From Ilyonectria destructans (Eukaryota > Ascomycota > Sordariomycetes > Hypocreales > Nectriaceae): a stretch of DNA of 64,000 nucleotides. The translations under genes and the position numbers were made by a program. Shown piece after piece: positions 24,183 through 36,117 of the stretch. The notes under the pieces were generated by a model, which made no database searches, was not told where the DNA came from, and worked only from the letters and a program-made list of their open reading frames with translations. The DNA lies in contig JAHEWK010000016.1 of assembly GCA_020740775.1 (NCBI GenBank), positions 124,001-188,000 of the forward strand, written 5' to 3'. Within the stretch, counting starts at the first letter, position 1, and each line of letters begins with the position of its first letter.

Positions 24183-24474
24183 GACACCCCAACACCTTCG
24201 TACCTCAAGTAGGGGGGTCCTTTGACGTGTAAAAACGACTCTGACCTGCAAAAACGATCACTAGTACATGGCGTATAGCTGTAGCCTCCACCCAAATGAA
24301 GGTATCCAGTTCGTAGCCATCATGTGTGTATGATAGAGTGGCATACTAGGCGAAATCGGTACATCCCTTGCCATACTGAAATTGCTGCAACAAGATGTAT
24401 TTTCTTTTGCATGTCAAAGTCGGTTTTGCAGGTCAAGGGACCCACCTACCTGAGGTACGAAGGTCAGGGGTGGC
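24183..24474. mobile_element. MITE-like element with long terminal inverted repeats
   Basis: The left arm (24183-24270, starting GACACCCCAACACCTTCG) and the reverse complement of the right arm (24385-24474, starting GCCACCCCTGACCTTCG) match along about 85-90 nt with scattered changes. Shared blocks include CCTTCGTACCTCA and GACCTGCAAAA. The interior is short (about 115 nt) and has no ORF. The arms themselves hold a tandem TGACSTGYAAAA-like unit. This is the structure of a non-autonomous DNA transposon. I could not define a target-site duplication by eye. Confidence 0.65.
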
Positions 24475-24884
24475 TGACGTGTAGGCCCCCTTAGTAGCGA
24501 GAATCGTCCTGATCCGTTCGTTATTAGTGGAGACGCGTTAAGGGTTCCGGACAGGGCTAGACTCAGATGATCACTGAGAGAACGAGACAACAACAAGGAT
24601 GGGTTCAGTATAGAAGAGCAACATGACCTCCATCCAGAAATTTCCGACCCATTGGCTCGAAAAGTTTGACTCGACGACGTCAGAACCGCGCATATGATTC
24701 CTGCAGCAAACCGATTAGCGAAGGCCTAACTACCGACTTTTTTTCTTCTATTTTCTCTCTCTTTTTCTTCCCCTTTCTCAGTTTCTTTAATTTTTCAATC
24801 TCCTCGAAACGACGCCAAAGGTCAAACTAAGATAGGAGGAAACGAACAAACGGTTGGGCTTCGGCGCGGCCCGCGTTACAACAG

Positions 24885-26915
24885 ATGGCTTACGCAACGG
24901 ACAATGGGCACGACTCAAGCTCAATGAGAAGTGGCGGCGGGTCCACGGACCAAGCCCTGTCATCAGCCGTGACAAGGCCCCCTGCGCAAACCTCGATGTC
25001 GACACTCACCGCCTCCTCCTCGTCGAACTATACCTCTAGCGTGTCGAGCGGCAGCCAAAACCAGAGTGGGGGTATCCCTGGCACACCCGTGAGCAGACGC
25101 TCAGGCGGATGGGACCGGCAAACGCTTTCCCCGGCAGCGGCTGCAAGGGCCAGGTTTGATGATGTGGGAATTCCCTGAGCCAAATTGCGTTTTGATGGCG
25201 TTTGATCATCGTTGGTTGCTTAACTGACTGTTGAGCAATAGCCCATGGTTGAAGACCATGTCGTTGATCAGCCAAGCAGTCTACGGCCCCGGGAGGTTCT
25301 AGATGACTCTTCTGATTCTTCAGATGAATACATGACGAGTTACAAGCCTTTGGAACGGTGAGAATTACCCATTATGCTGCTATCAGTTCAGTATCACTTC
25401 ATTACCCTTGATTGTGGATCAACGGGGCGAAAATCACCTACCATACTGGTAGATTGGTTGATTGGTTCATCTGTTTGCTCATGCTGACTTGGCAAAGGAA
25501 ATCCACTCGGGCCAGCGGGTCACGCTCCAAACGTTTCTTTCAATCTTTCGTCAAGAAGTTGAGCAAATCCTCTGTTCGTCCGTTTCCCCCTCCCCCGGTT
25601 CTGATAAGCCATTGGCATTCGAGAATTAATCAAACAATTCACAGGTTACGGCTTGGTGCCAAACAGCCCGGTATGATCCCGTCTCACCCATCATACTCTT
25701 CGATAGCGCGCATCTTAATTACTCGTGTGCTAATGCGCTTTCGTCGTTTTAGCAAGAACAAGACAGAAATGGTATGGATTGAGGCCCGGGCGCGCCACTC
25801 CCTCGCTACTCTTTAGCCTGCGTGCTTGCTGACAGATTGCGCTAGTCATTCAGCACACCATCATCATCGATATCTTCAGAGGGCGGCTTCACTTAGCACC
25901 TATCTCATCAAGGCCGAGACGGGTTCTTGATGTCGGCACTGGCCCTGGAACATGGGCATTGGTAAGTTCTTATCATTGAACGAATGTGATGATTTGCATC
26001 TTTTACTGACATTTGCCATTTTGCCGTATTTAGGAATTTGGCAAGTCTTTTTTTCCCCATTCCTGTCCTTCTGTGCCATTGAAGCTAACAACCGTGGCGT
26101 TCGTTGGTAGCCCAAAAACATCCTTACTGCTCCGTTCTAGGCGTGGACATTGATCCGGTCAAGCCGCCTTCTACCAGATCCAACTGTAGCTTTATGACAA
26201 TGGATATTACGCATGATTGGGATTTCACCGACGCCGGTAACTTCGATTTTATTCACATTCGACAACTTGGCGATATTCAGGATAAAAAGAAATTACTCCA
26301 ATCGACTTTCGACAATCTGAAGCCTGGAGGATGGGTCGAACTTACGGAATGGATCGCAATTCTACAGTCACCAAATCATTCATTGGACGGCACCGCATTC
26401 CGCAGATGGAATGATCTGCTGGAGCAAGGAATGCGCACTTTTGGTACAACGCTGAAATACCCGAATGATTTCAAGCCATTGCTACAGGAAACAGGCTTTG
26501 ATCACATCATTGAGACCAGAAACGGCGCGACGACAAATGCGTGCTATCCTGGGAAAAAGTTGCAGCGCATAGGCCATCTAATGACGCAGAACTGGCTGCT
26601 GATTCTTGAGCCATTAACAATGCCTGTTTTTACGCAAGCGTTGGGCTGGTCTCCGGATGAAGTCAAGTCGTTTCTGGTTGATGTGCGGAAAGAGATTGGC
26701 AACACACAATACCATTCCTTCATGACGCTGTGAGTACCATCCGCCCCCTCCATCTGAGAAATTGCCATGTGTTTTGTCAAAAACTCTTATGCTTACAATT
26801 GTGATCCAGAATAACGTTTTGTGCCCAAAAGCCGTTAAATAGTTCATCCACGTCGTCAAAATCGACCTCAGCCTCAGCCTCCGCATCCGAATCTTCTCTT
26901 CCCACGATAAAGTAG
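24885..26915 (+). CDS. LaeA/UMTA-like SAM-dependent methyltransferase
   Basis: A class I SAM methyltransferase of the fungal LaeA-like group. Motif I is VLDVGTGPGTWAL (about 25925-25961), the acidic ribose-binding loop is VLGVDIDPVKP, and motif III is LKPGGWVELTEW. Exons supported by splice sites are about 24885-25161 and 25243-25359 (low-complexity Ser-rich N-terminus), 25645-25670, 25753-25771 (QEQDRN), 25846-25961, a 7-nt exon 26034-26040, 26111-26729 and 26810-26915. The joined C-terminus reads TFCAQKP before a Ser/Thr-rich tail. The intron after the 7-nt exon starts with GC. The join between 25359 and 25645 is unresolved. It sits just outside the statin genes, with a separate orientation. 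A regulatory or tailoring role is possible but unproven. Confidence 0.65.
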
Positions 26916-27004
26916 GTCCTCCGCTTGGACCAGACGCACGTTGAACACGACCCGCAAGGTTGCCTTCTCGAAAAGGCCACTTGCGAAGCTAGCCCTAAAT
27001 GTAA

Positions 27005-27361
27005 TCAATAACCAGTAGCACATGGTTTGCGATACTTGGCACAGAATGGGGAGCCCTGTCCCGTTTCCAAGGATGGGTCGGGTTGGCTTGTATGCAGTGA
27101 CATCCGTGAGACGTCTAGGTTACAGTGTTTTTCTAGTTCTTTTGCTAGGGAGTTTTTGATAATTGGGATGATATCAAGAAGAGTATGGAGTCTCTGAACT
27201 AGACCCTTGAATGGGACTGAATGATATGTTTTTGGTGCTACATTGCTTCTTTTGGGCCCGTAAGCTGTGAGGGACTCGGGCGCAAACCTCAGATGGGGAA
27301 ATTGAGGGTCGTCCTCCTGCTCTCCTCTGAGAAATGTTACTCTTGAAGAATTTTTCCACAA
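27005..27361 (-). other. Open stretch without ATG, possible gene fragment
   Basis: About 118 minus-strand codons are open, with coding-like composition (segments HLRFAPESLTAYGPKRSN and RLHTLLDIIPIIKNSL), but there is no ATG start and no recognised domain. It lies between the methyltransferase 3' end and the PKS 3' end. It could be a fragment or chance. Confidence 0.2.
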
Positions 27362-27575
27362 AAAGGGCCTTAGAATAGATGAATAAAGCTGCGCTAAGGT
27401 TATCGGAAGGGATAATGATCTCCAGAAAGCAAAAGAGTGTATACAGTTGATGTGTCTCTCAAATATTCTATCAAAGCTATACCCGAAAGCGGAAATTGTG
27501 AACTATGAAAAAAAGAAAAAGGAAACTCATGATCTGTAGTAAATTTCAAACCCCTAGAGGAGAGATCACAATCCC

Positions 27576-30500
27576 TCATACAATCATTCGAGAAACCCTA
27601 GCTGCCAGATCCTGGATGCTATATGGGTTCGTCAAATCATTGATGGGTAAATCAATCTGGAATGCATATCTGGCCCAAGATCTAACCTCAATGGCAATGA
27701 GCGAATCCATGCCATACTGGACTGCTGATCTCGTAGGTTGGATCTCGCCAACCTTCATTGACAGTACCTGTGCCAGCTTGGCAACAAGAGCAGAACAAAC
27801 GACGGGCTGCAAAGCGGCCTCTTTGCCCTCAGGCACATCAGCCAGCCGCCCCAGAGTGTTTCGGAAGGCCTTGACGGCTGTCTGGACTGCACTCTCTTCG
27901 CTATCAGAATCGGCATCAATTGCCGCATTGTCAGCAGTCCTGGATCGCAACAAACCAAACTTTGCGTCCTTGGCCCAAGACTGCCATTCTGCTGTAGCTT
28001 TGTCAACCATGCCAAAGCTGAGGACGATTTGACTTTGTGAAAAGTCATCGTAAGAAGAGCCTTTGGTTATGTTTGGATTCTTGGGCGAACCCGTTTCAAT
28101 AGCCCCCTCGACCACGCGTAGAACATCTCTCACTGTGATGGGCCTGAGTCCACGGGATGACAAAGAAGCCTGGATCTCCGGACGCTCGCTGATGTTTCCG
28201 ACGTCCTCCACATATCCGAGGTCAACAGACGAGGCTGGAAGCCCGAGACTTTGACGGTATCTGGCAAAGGTGTCGAGAAAAGTGCTGCTTGCCGAGTAAT
28301 TCGACTGACCCTCATTGCCCAAGACTCCGCAACCCGAACTGAGCATGACAAAGAAGTCGAGGTCGTGATTGAGAAGGCACGTATGGAGATTCAGCGAGCC
28401 ATTGACTTTTGGACCAAATACCACATCGAAGTCTTCCAAAGTGATATCCTCAAAAAATCGGTCCTAGATAAAAGGATTAGATGGGTATACACATAAAAAT
28501 CATCAAGTTTTGGAGTAGACTCACGCTAAGTCTCAAGGCTGAGTGAATAACTCCACCGACAGGAGTCTCGATGGCAGCAACGAGGCGTTCGACAGCTGCA
28601 AAGTCACCCACATCGCAAACTTCAACTCTGGCATTGCATCCATATGATGATAATTGTTGTAAAAGATCACCAGACTCCGAGGCCCTCGAAACCGAGCTGG
28701 TGGCCAGAATGAGGTTCCGAGCGCCATAGCTGGCCATCCACACCGCAATTGCGCGTCCTAAGCCACCAAGACCGCCTGTGATGATGTATGTCTTGTGTTG
28801 ATTGAAACGAGGAGTCTTCGGTCGTATCTAGATGATGGTTAAATGCAACCCTGTCGCGAAAAGTATTGAGAGCACATGCCTTGATCAATTGCTCATCATC
28901 GACATCCGTAAGTGATATGACCTGTTTATGCTGATTACCTTCTAACAGTGTCGAAAAGGCTGACTGTAGGGAGTGAAGCCCAGCCACCGAAACCGACATG
29001 TCAACATCGATTTCTCGCCTCTCAACCATGCCAATCAGTTGATCTAGCAATCTAATGCAATCCAAACGTCAGCTATCAGAGAATAGACACGAAAAGGTTC
29101 AACCACTTACTTTCCTAGGTCTTGACTGCTCTCATGATATGCATCCGTCAGATCAATGGAAGCAAACATGACGTTCTTGTTAGGTCGAAGATGGAATTCA
29201 TCGCCATGAGTTTCACCCAACCCGATCTCGATATATGTTCCACGGTTCGCTACCAAATGAGAAAACTCTGCATTCTGGCCGGACCGAGTGTTCAACACGA
29301 GCTTATACGCTTGACAATTAGTGGCACGGGAAACGTTGGAACGGCTGGCGCTTGGCGGGATAACAAATATCTTGGAGGAAGAGATTCCGTGTTTGGTGAG
29401 AAGAGACTTGTTTCTGTCACTGATGGTGGCGTAAACATCTAGCTTTAGCGCCGTTGCCGTTTTGATCAGAGCGATGCCTTGACTTGACGTGGCGTTGATG
29501 ACGAGGATTTTCTGATGCCATGTTAATACCCCGCCAACTCTCTGGGTGAATATGGTACACATACCTGGCCTGTCGAGACTCTCGCAGCCGTAGTCAGCGC
29601 GTACAACGCAGTGACGAAACTTACAGGGATCGCCGCCGCATCCTAGACCCTAGTTAGCCGTACGCTCTCACTTTTTTATATTAATTCCAGAGCTCTTCTT
29701 ACCTCGAATGAAAGCCAGTCAGGTATCTTCCTACAGCAATCTGAAGGTGCCAGGTAATGTGTTGTAAACGTCCCTTGACCAATGACCGCAACGCGATCTC
29801 CTGGGCTGAATGATGTGACATTAGCAGCGCACCTCGCGACGATGCCAGAACACTCGCGGCCAAATTCCGTCGCCGGAAGAGATCCTTGGGCGATACATGC
29901 GTCCTGATTCAAGGTTAGAGACGACGGTTCGCTATCGATGGAGGAAATCAATTGTACTTACCCGTTCGTCGAGTCCGACGGCTCTGACCTCAACAAGAAC
30001 ATGCCCATCCGGTAAGGCCAAGTATTCGTCATCTTGCGCCATGGTCAGACTATCCAAGATTCCTGGTTCTCCCACAACCAAGTGATGTCGAGCCTGCACT
30101 ACCTGCGTCGCAGGTGCCTCCATCTTTCGAGCAGGACCAAAGGCGTTTTCTAGGCGGGAATCATTCACAAGCCTGCATGTCCAGAGCTGCCCGTCCTTTT
30201 CTGCCACTTCGTAGTCCAATTTGGAGATTGGATCGTCATGCGAGTAATGGATCCGTTCCATGACGTGGTAGATGATGTTGGATGTAGCATCGCCCTCGCT
30301 ACTCAAGTCCAGTGTGTACAGCTCGAGTTGGCTGTTTTCCATTCGGAGGGTTCGTGCAAAACCTGTTACAAGCCCTCCTGTCGTATTCTGCGGATCCAGA
30401 TATACCTTGCGGGTAACCCAGATGCACTTGATAGGTTTAGTTAGCCATGACCTCAATGCCTCTAACTGCTCTGGTCGAAGAGAGGCAAGAAGGCTTCCTT

Positions 30501-33500
30501 CAGCCTCGTCCACAAGGATGAGCCAGCCTCCAGACCATTGCCGTGAAGAAAGCTCTTCAAGATTACTGGATGTTGCAGAAATGCCACGTTTGCCGAGGTA
30601 TCGCTCAATGTGGTCCCGCGTTGATAAATCGCTGCCAATTCCAGCGATATGCACTTCCTGCCCAGAAAGTGGCTCGGGTAGAGTATAGTCAGCCATTTTT
30701 GCTCTCGCCATCATCACGATAGTGCTTGAGAGTTGATCAGTATCGCTCTTGTCGTGTCTGGCTTCGATCTCGGAAACGCTGTCAAAATCCTCAGCGAGCT
30801 CTTCACGCCATTCGTCCATAGTAAGGCCAGGTCCAGACCGGCCAGGTGATCGAGGGCGTAGCCACCAGCCAGTCAAGGGTCCCTACAAAAGAATCAATTA
30901 TGAAGCCCAAATGATGATGTGTTAGATCATACCCAAAGGAAATTGGCTGAAGTAAGGTCTGTAAGTTCAAATGTTAGCTAATCTTGCAAATTACATAAAC
31001 GGAGCATGTACTTACCCTCTGACAGCTCACCCACCAAGAGGTATCCATCGTCACGTAGTAAGGATCGAACATTATTCATTGCGAACTTCAAGTCGGCAGT
31101 TGCATGCAGAACCTAACGTAGAATGGTCAATAATTGATAGCACCTGCCGTCACGTATATCTGGGACCTACATTGGCTGCAACCACAAGGTCGTACTTCTC
31201 GGTAAAGCCTTGCTCAGAAACATCCTTTTCGATATCGAGAGTCTTGAACTCGATCCGGTCCCATTGGGCAAACTTCTTCTTGGCTTTGTCGAAGAAACCA
31301 GCCGAAATGTCTGTAAAAGTAAAGGATTGGTAAGCATTTGGCCCTCCAGCCCTGGAGAAACCGCGCAGCAACTCAGTTGTCGCACCACCAGTTCCAGCTC
31401 CAATCTCCAAGATTTTCATATTGGGATTCTTGTGTGCCAGGAGCTCGGCAACAGAAAGGAGTTTCTGGTTCATGCTCGTTGTGAAGATGCTCTCTTCATA
31501 GAACCTGTACAACAAATCGTTCTCTAGCCAAACTGCTAGTGCTTCTACTTCTCCTCGAAAAATTCTTCCCATGTTGATGGCTAGTTGAGATACGATGGAC
31601 GCATCGACAGTCTGAGAAATTCCGGAGTTTGAGACGACGTTTGAGATGGCACCTTGTACTGTCGCAAATCCATTCTCCAGCTGGTGACGCGCTGATAGCC
31701 TTTCTTTATGCAGATCAGCTTGGTCAAGCAGCCACGAACGGTACATTTGCAAGTGAGGGGCCAAGTCTTTGCCTTTTTCGAGACCATTCTCGACGATGAG
31801 CGGTATTAGCTCCTTGACCAAGTTCTCGAGGTTGACAAGCTTCTTTTCCGCTGGAAGACTCTCGATCTGGAAGGAATTGAGCATGGGATCATTGTTTGAG
31901 ATGTCGCCGATGTCAGGTTTCCAGATTAGCCTCAGCCAGGGGAGAGTAGTTTGGTCATCACTCGTGGCTCTGTCCATCTGCAGACCTTCCACGACAAAGA
32001 AGGGTTTCGATAACGCATCATAACACTCAACGGTCCCTTCTATCCGGCTAAAACCCACGGGCGATGTATTGGTAGTGCAAGACGCGATCTCCGTGTTCTC
32101 AGCAGGCATGCGGATCGATATTCTCTTCATTCGGGATGGCAGCAGCAATGTATCGATCTCTTGGAAGTGGCCAGAGCGATTAGCTAATGCAGGTGTTTGC
32201 AGAGCCGCATCCATCATTGCTGGATGCAAGAGATACCGCTGGCCGCGAATGGGAGATGGGGCAACCGACGTCAGGTCGATTTTGGCAGAACAAGCCGAGA
32301 GGCTTGGGCGAACCCGAACTTCAGAAAGAAGCTGGAACTTGGGACCATAGCCATAGCCAACTCTTTCTAGAGTTTTGTAATAGCTCTTCAATGGTACCTT
32401 GAGGGGCATATGATGCCAAGAGGTTCTGCGCAGAAAAGCACCATCATCGTTGCCCACTAGAAATCGTTAGCTTAGACCACCAGTCGTTTTGTCACCTATC
32501 ACTCACTTTCCAGGACTGCAGCTTTGCCATGACAATGGCGAACATCAACGTCGCCTCTCAGTGAGGAAATGGTAAAATCATACCATGTCTCGTCGGAGCT
32601 GGCATTGTCGTTTCCCAGGACCAGTGTGAGAAAGAGATCGATCGGTGTTTCGTCGGGAAGAATAATAGAATTTGAAAAGACAAAATCTTCAAATTCGAAT
32701 GAATGATTTGCCCAATCAATCTCTTTGGTCTCTTCTTGTACTTGCATCATAGCCTCCACCACCATCGCTATGCCGGTAGTGAAGGAAAATGTCACAATGC
32801 CATTGACCTGTCTTGAGTCAGCCTTGTCTTAAAATAGATATATTCTCTTTCTCGTACCTGATGATCAACGAGCCAAGGCGCATCTTCTATCGACACCTTG
32901 TTCCTCCATGTAGGAGCTGATGGATTCACTCCTCGGCAACGGGATCCTAGAATCTCATGCCGTGGTGCTTTGCGGAAACGCCATTCCAGGCTATTTCGTG
33001 GCTCGGTCCACGGTGTCGAGGAATAGTCCCAAGCATAAGGGGGAAGATTGTCTTGAAGCTCATTGGGGAGACGTCCGGACTTGCCCGCGACCACAGAGCT
33101 GGCCTTATTGACTTGTTCCAAATCCAACTGCTTTCCATTGAGGACCAAGTCTCCGGCAAGGCTCATCAGCTGTTGGCTTGAGTCTGCATTTCGAAGCATA
33201 GTAGAAAAATAGGGGAGTTGGGGCGAATCAGCCAGAGACTTCAGAATCTCAGATGTAGGACGAGAAAGCAATGAATGAGGCCCAAGCTCGACGCACAAAT
33301 CAAACTTGCGGTCTGTTTGAGTCATGGCCAATGTCACTGCATCAGTATAAAGAACTGGGGATACGAGGTTTGCCCCCCAGTAGTCGGCACCAACCTCAGT
33401 CCCATTCAGCTCGTGACCGGAAACAGATGAGAACATGGGAACCCGTCCAGCCTTCGGATGCAGAACACCCTGGAGGTGACCGATATAATCATCCACCACA

Positions 33501-36117
33501 CTCTTCATGGTACGGGTATGGTAGGCTCGAGTTACAGCCACGGCCCTGGATACAATGCCATGACTGCTAAGCTCGGCGGCCACATTCTGAACTCCCTCAA
33601 CAGAGCCTGCGAGAGTCAGATTCTGGGGACCATTGAAGCACGCAATTTGCACATCGTTTCGCCCCAATGCATCCTGCAACTCTTTCGCCTTTGGCGCACT
33701 TCTAACGGCCAACATGGCACCTGATGGGGCGTTCTCGCAGGCTATCCCTCGATAGTAAGCGACCGTGATGGCTTCCCTGGCAGTAAGAGCACCACAAGCG
33801 TACGCCGCGGCCGTCTCTCCACCTGAATGGCCGACGACCCCATCTGGAAGGACGCCCCAACTAGAAAGAACATCTACCAGTGCGATTTGAACCGCCATGG
33901 AAAGAGGATGGGCGAGTGCCGGCGAATCAATCTTTTCTTGTGAGAGCTCAGCAGTTAGCTTGTCTATAAAGAAGTCAGTAACCACCAAGCAGCAACTTAG
34001 AATTGTCGCGTCTGGACGCACCTATCAGGGACCAGGCCGACGTGTTCGATGGCTGAAGTTCTCTAACGACCTGCTCAAGATTGTACATGGTGTTGCGCGC
34101 CACAGGGAATGCCTCGAGGAGACGTTTACCCATCTGGGACCACATGGCTCCTTGACCTGTGAATGTAAATAAAATTCGAGGTGCATCACCACTGGACGGC
34201 GTTGAATTCGATTTCAGGGCGTTGTTCTCCAACTGCTGGATGAGATCGTCAACTGTCTGGGCAACAGCGTACGACTTCCATGGCCGGACATGGATCTGGC
34301 TTCGAGCATTCAGCGCTGTGACAAGGGGATCCGTTAAGCTGTGGCATTCATCGTGACTTTTAAGAAACTCCAGGAGGTTGAGCGTGTTTGTGTCTCGAGA
34401 GCTGCGAGAGGCGCCAGATGTGAACAGAAGGAAGAACGGTTTGTTGGCTTGTTCCCCTGCCTCATGATGGCCATTAACACCATTGGTGCCATTGACGCCA
34501 TTGGCGCCATTAACGGACCCGTTAGTCAGTTTAGGCGGCTCGTAGAACTCAACGACAGCATGCGCAGTAGATCCACCGATACCAAGGGAGTTAACGCTTG
34601 CTCGGCGTATGGACTTGGAAGGCCAGGGCTGGGGGCTGGTCGGAACACGAACTCTCCATCCTTCGAAGTCGACTAGGCAAATCATCGTTAGTTGGGTCCA
34701 AACTAGGTGTAGGGGCTGGGAAACACTGTACTTTTGGGGTTAGGTGTCTTGTAATTGGTGTTGGGAGGAATTTCTCCCTTTTCCAAGGCCAAAACTACTT
34801 TGATGAGACTGCTCAAACCACTAGCCGCCTCCGAGTGTCCCACATTCGGTTTTGTCTGTTCGCTTGTTAGTCTATGGTTTTCTCACAGTAATAAAGAAAA
34901 GGCAATGCTGCAAATGAAACTTACAGAACCAACCCAAAGTGCGTCTTGGGATTTGTGACTGGCAGCAAAAACTGAACCTACGGCTCCTAACTCTATACAA
35001 TCGCCCACGGGTGTACCTGTTCCATGACACTCAAAGTATCCCGTCTCACTGAAGTCATTAATTCCTGCTTGGGCATAAGCCTGCAAGATGGTATCTCCTT
35101 GAGCTCGCCCGGAAGGTTCCGTAATTGCTGGAGTAGCACCAGAACTGAACTTGTTAGTGAACCCGAACTGTGTCAACCTTGCTTGGAGAAGAAGTAGACG
35201 TACCTATTAGTTGAGGTGCCCCTGATGACGGCTCGAATATTATCCCCATCTCTAATCGCATCGCTCAGTCTTTTTACATAGACGGCGTTGGTTCCTTCGC
35301 CACGTCCATATCCATTGGCGCTGGCGTCAAATGTCTTACACTGGCCGTCTGCAGCTATAGCGCCTAGACGCGTCAAGGACAGTGCATAATCTGGACTCAG
35401 AAAAAGATTAGATGCACCAACCACAGCACCGTCACACTCCCCAGCTTGCAGTGCTTGGCAGGCAAGATGCAGGGCAACCAGGGCACCGGAACAGGCTGTG
35501 TCGATTGTCACACTGCATGTGAAGTGTCAGCATCGTAATCAATTGCACGTGTCGGTCCACTTTTAAAAGACAGATTAATTAGTTATAACATACCTGGGAC
35601 CACCAAGATCAAGCGCATGACTAATGCGGTTTGCAAGCATGGTTCGTGTTGTTCCAATGGCGATAAAGGTTGGAAGATATTCAGGGTCCTGCATCAACAT
35701 GTCATGATAATCGGCCACAAACATGGCACAATAGCAGCCAATCTTGGAGTTCGAGATCTTTTCCATGGAAATATTGGCTGACTCAAGGCACTCGTAGACA
35801 ACTTCGAGCAATTGTTTTTGCTGTGGATCCATGGCTGTAGCCGTGTCTTTGCTTATACCGAAGAACTTGTGATCGAACTGCTTGATGTCCCTCTTGACGA
35901 AGTGGGCACCTCTAAACGCCTGAGCTCCTTTCTGATTAGGATCCATGGTTAGAAAATTCTCGGCATTGAATCGATCTTTCGGTATCGCCGTGGCCGACGA
36001 ACGTCCTGCTCGAACATGGTCCCACAGGTCTAGTGGTTTGTCGATGCCGCCCGGGAGACGACAAGCCATGCTCACAATGGCAATTGGCTCCCGCCATTGT
36101 GAAATATGGGAAGTCAT
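27576..36117 (-). CDS. Highly reducing PKS, candidate statin side-chain (diketide) synthase
   Basis: My splice model has 17 exons: 36117-35594, 35512-35204, 35144-34925, 34855-34732, 34672-34022, 33963-32858, 32807-32507, 32456-31171, 31112-31016, 30958-30933, 30882-29962, 29903-29703, 29642-29565, 29511-29111, 29051-28880, 28827-28525 and 28463-27576. It gives 2535 aa, essentially LovF length. Domains: KS (DTACSG, Cys about 182; ECHGTGT; NVGHSE), AT (GHSGGE, about 656), DH (His about 977), C-MT ([12 protein letters not shown], about 1430), ER (about 1650-2090), KR (GGLGGLGR, about 2155) and ACP (GMDSL, about 2494). LovF-type enzymes make 2-methylbutyrate for LovD transfer. Oddities: DH reads [10 protein letters not shown] (H-x3-G-x4-S, Pro lost). 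The ER nucleotide motif reads [10 protein letters not shown] instead of GGVG-like. The intron at 28879-28828 is GC-AG. It looks intact but divergent from LovF/MlcB, so its product may differ. Confidence 0.8.

Noticed and set aside
28828..28849. A 22-nt GT-AG intron (GTTGCATT to CATCTAG) in the small PKS
   Set aside because: Too short for fungal splicing. A 52-nt GC-AG intron from 28879 to 28828 restores the frame and gives a conserved KR start.
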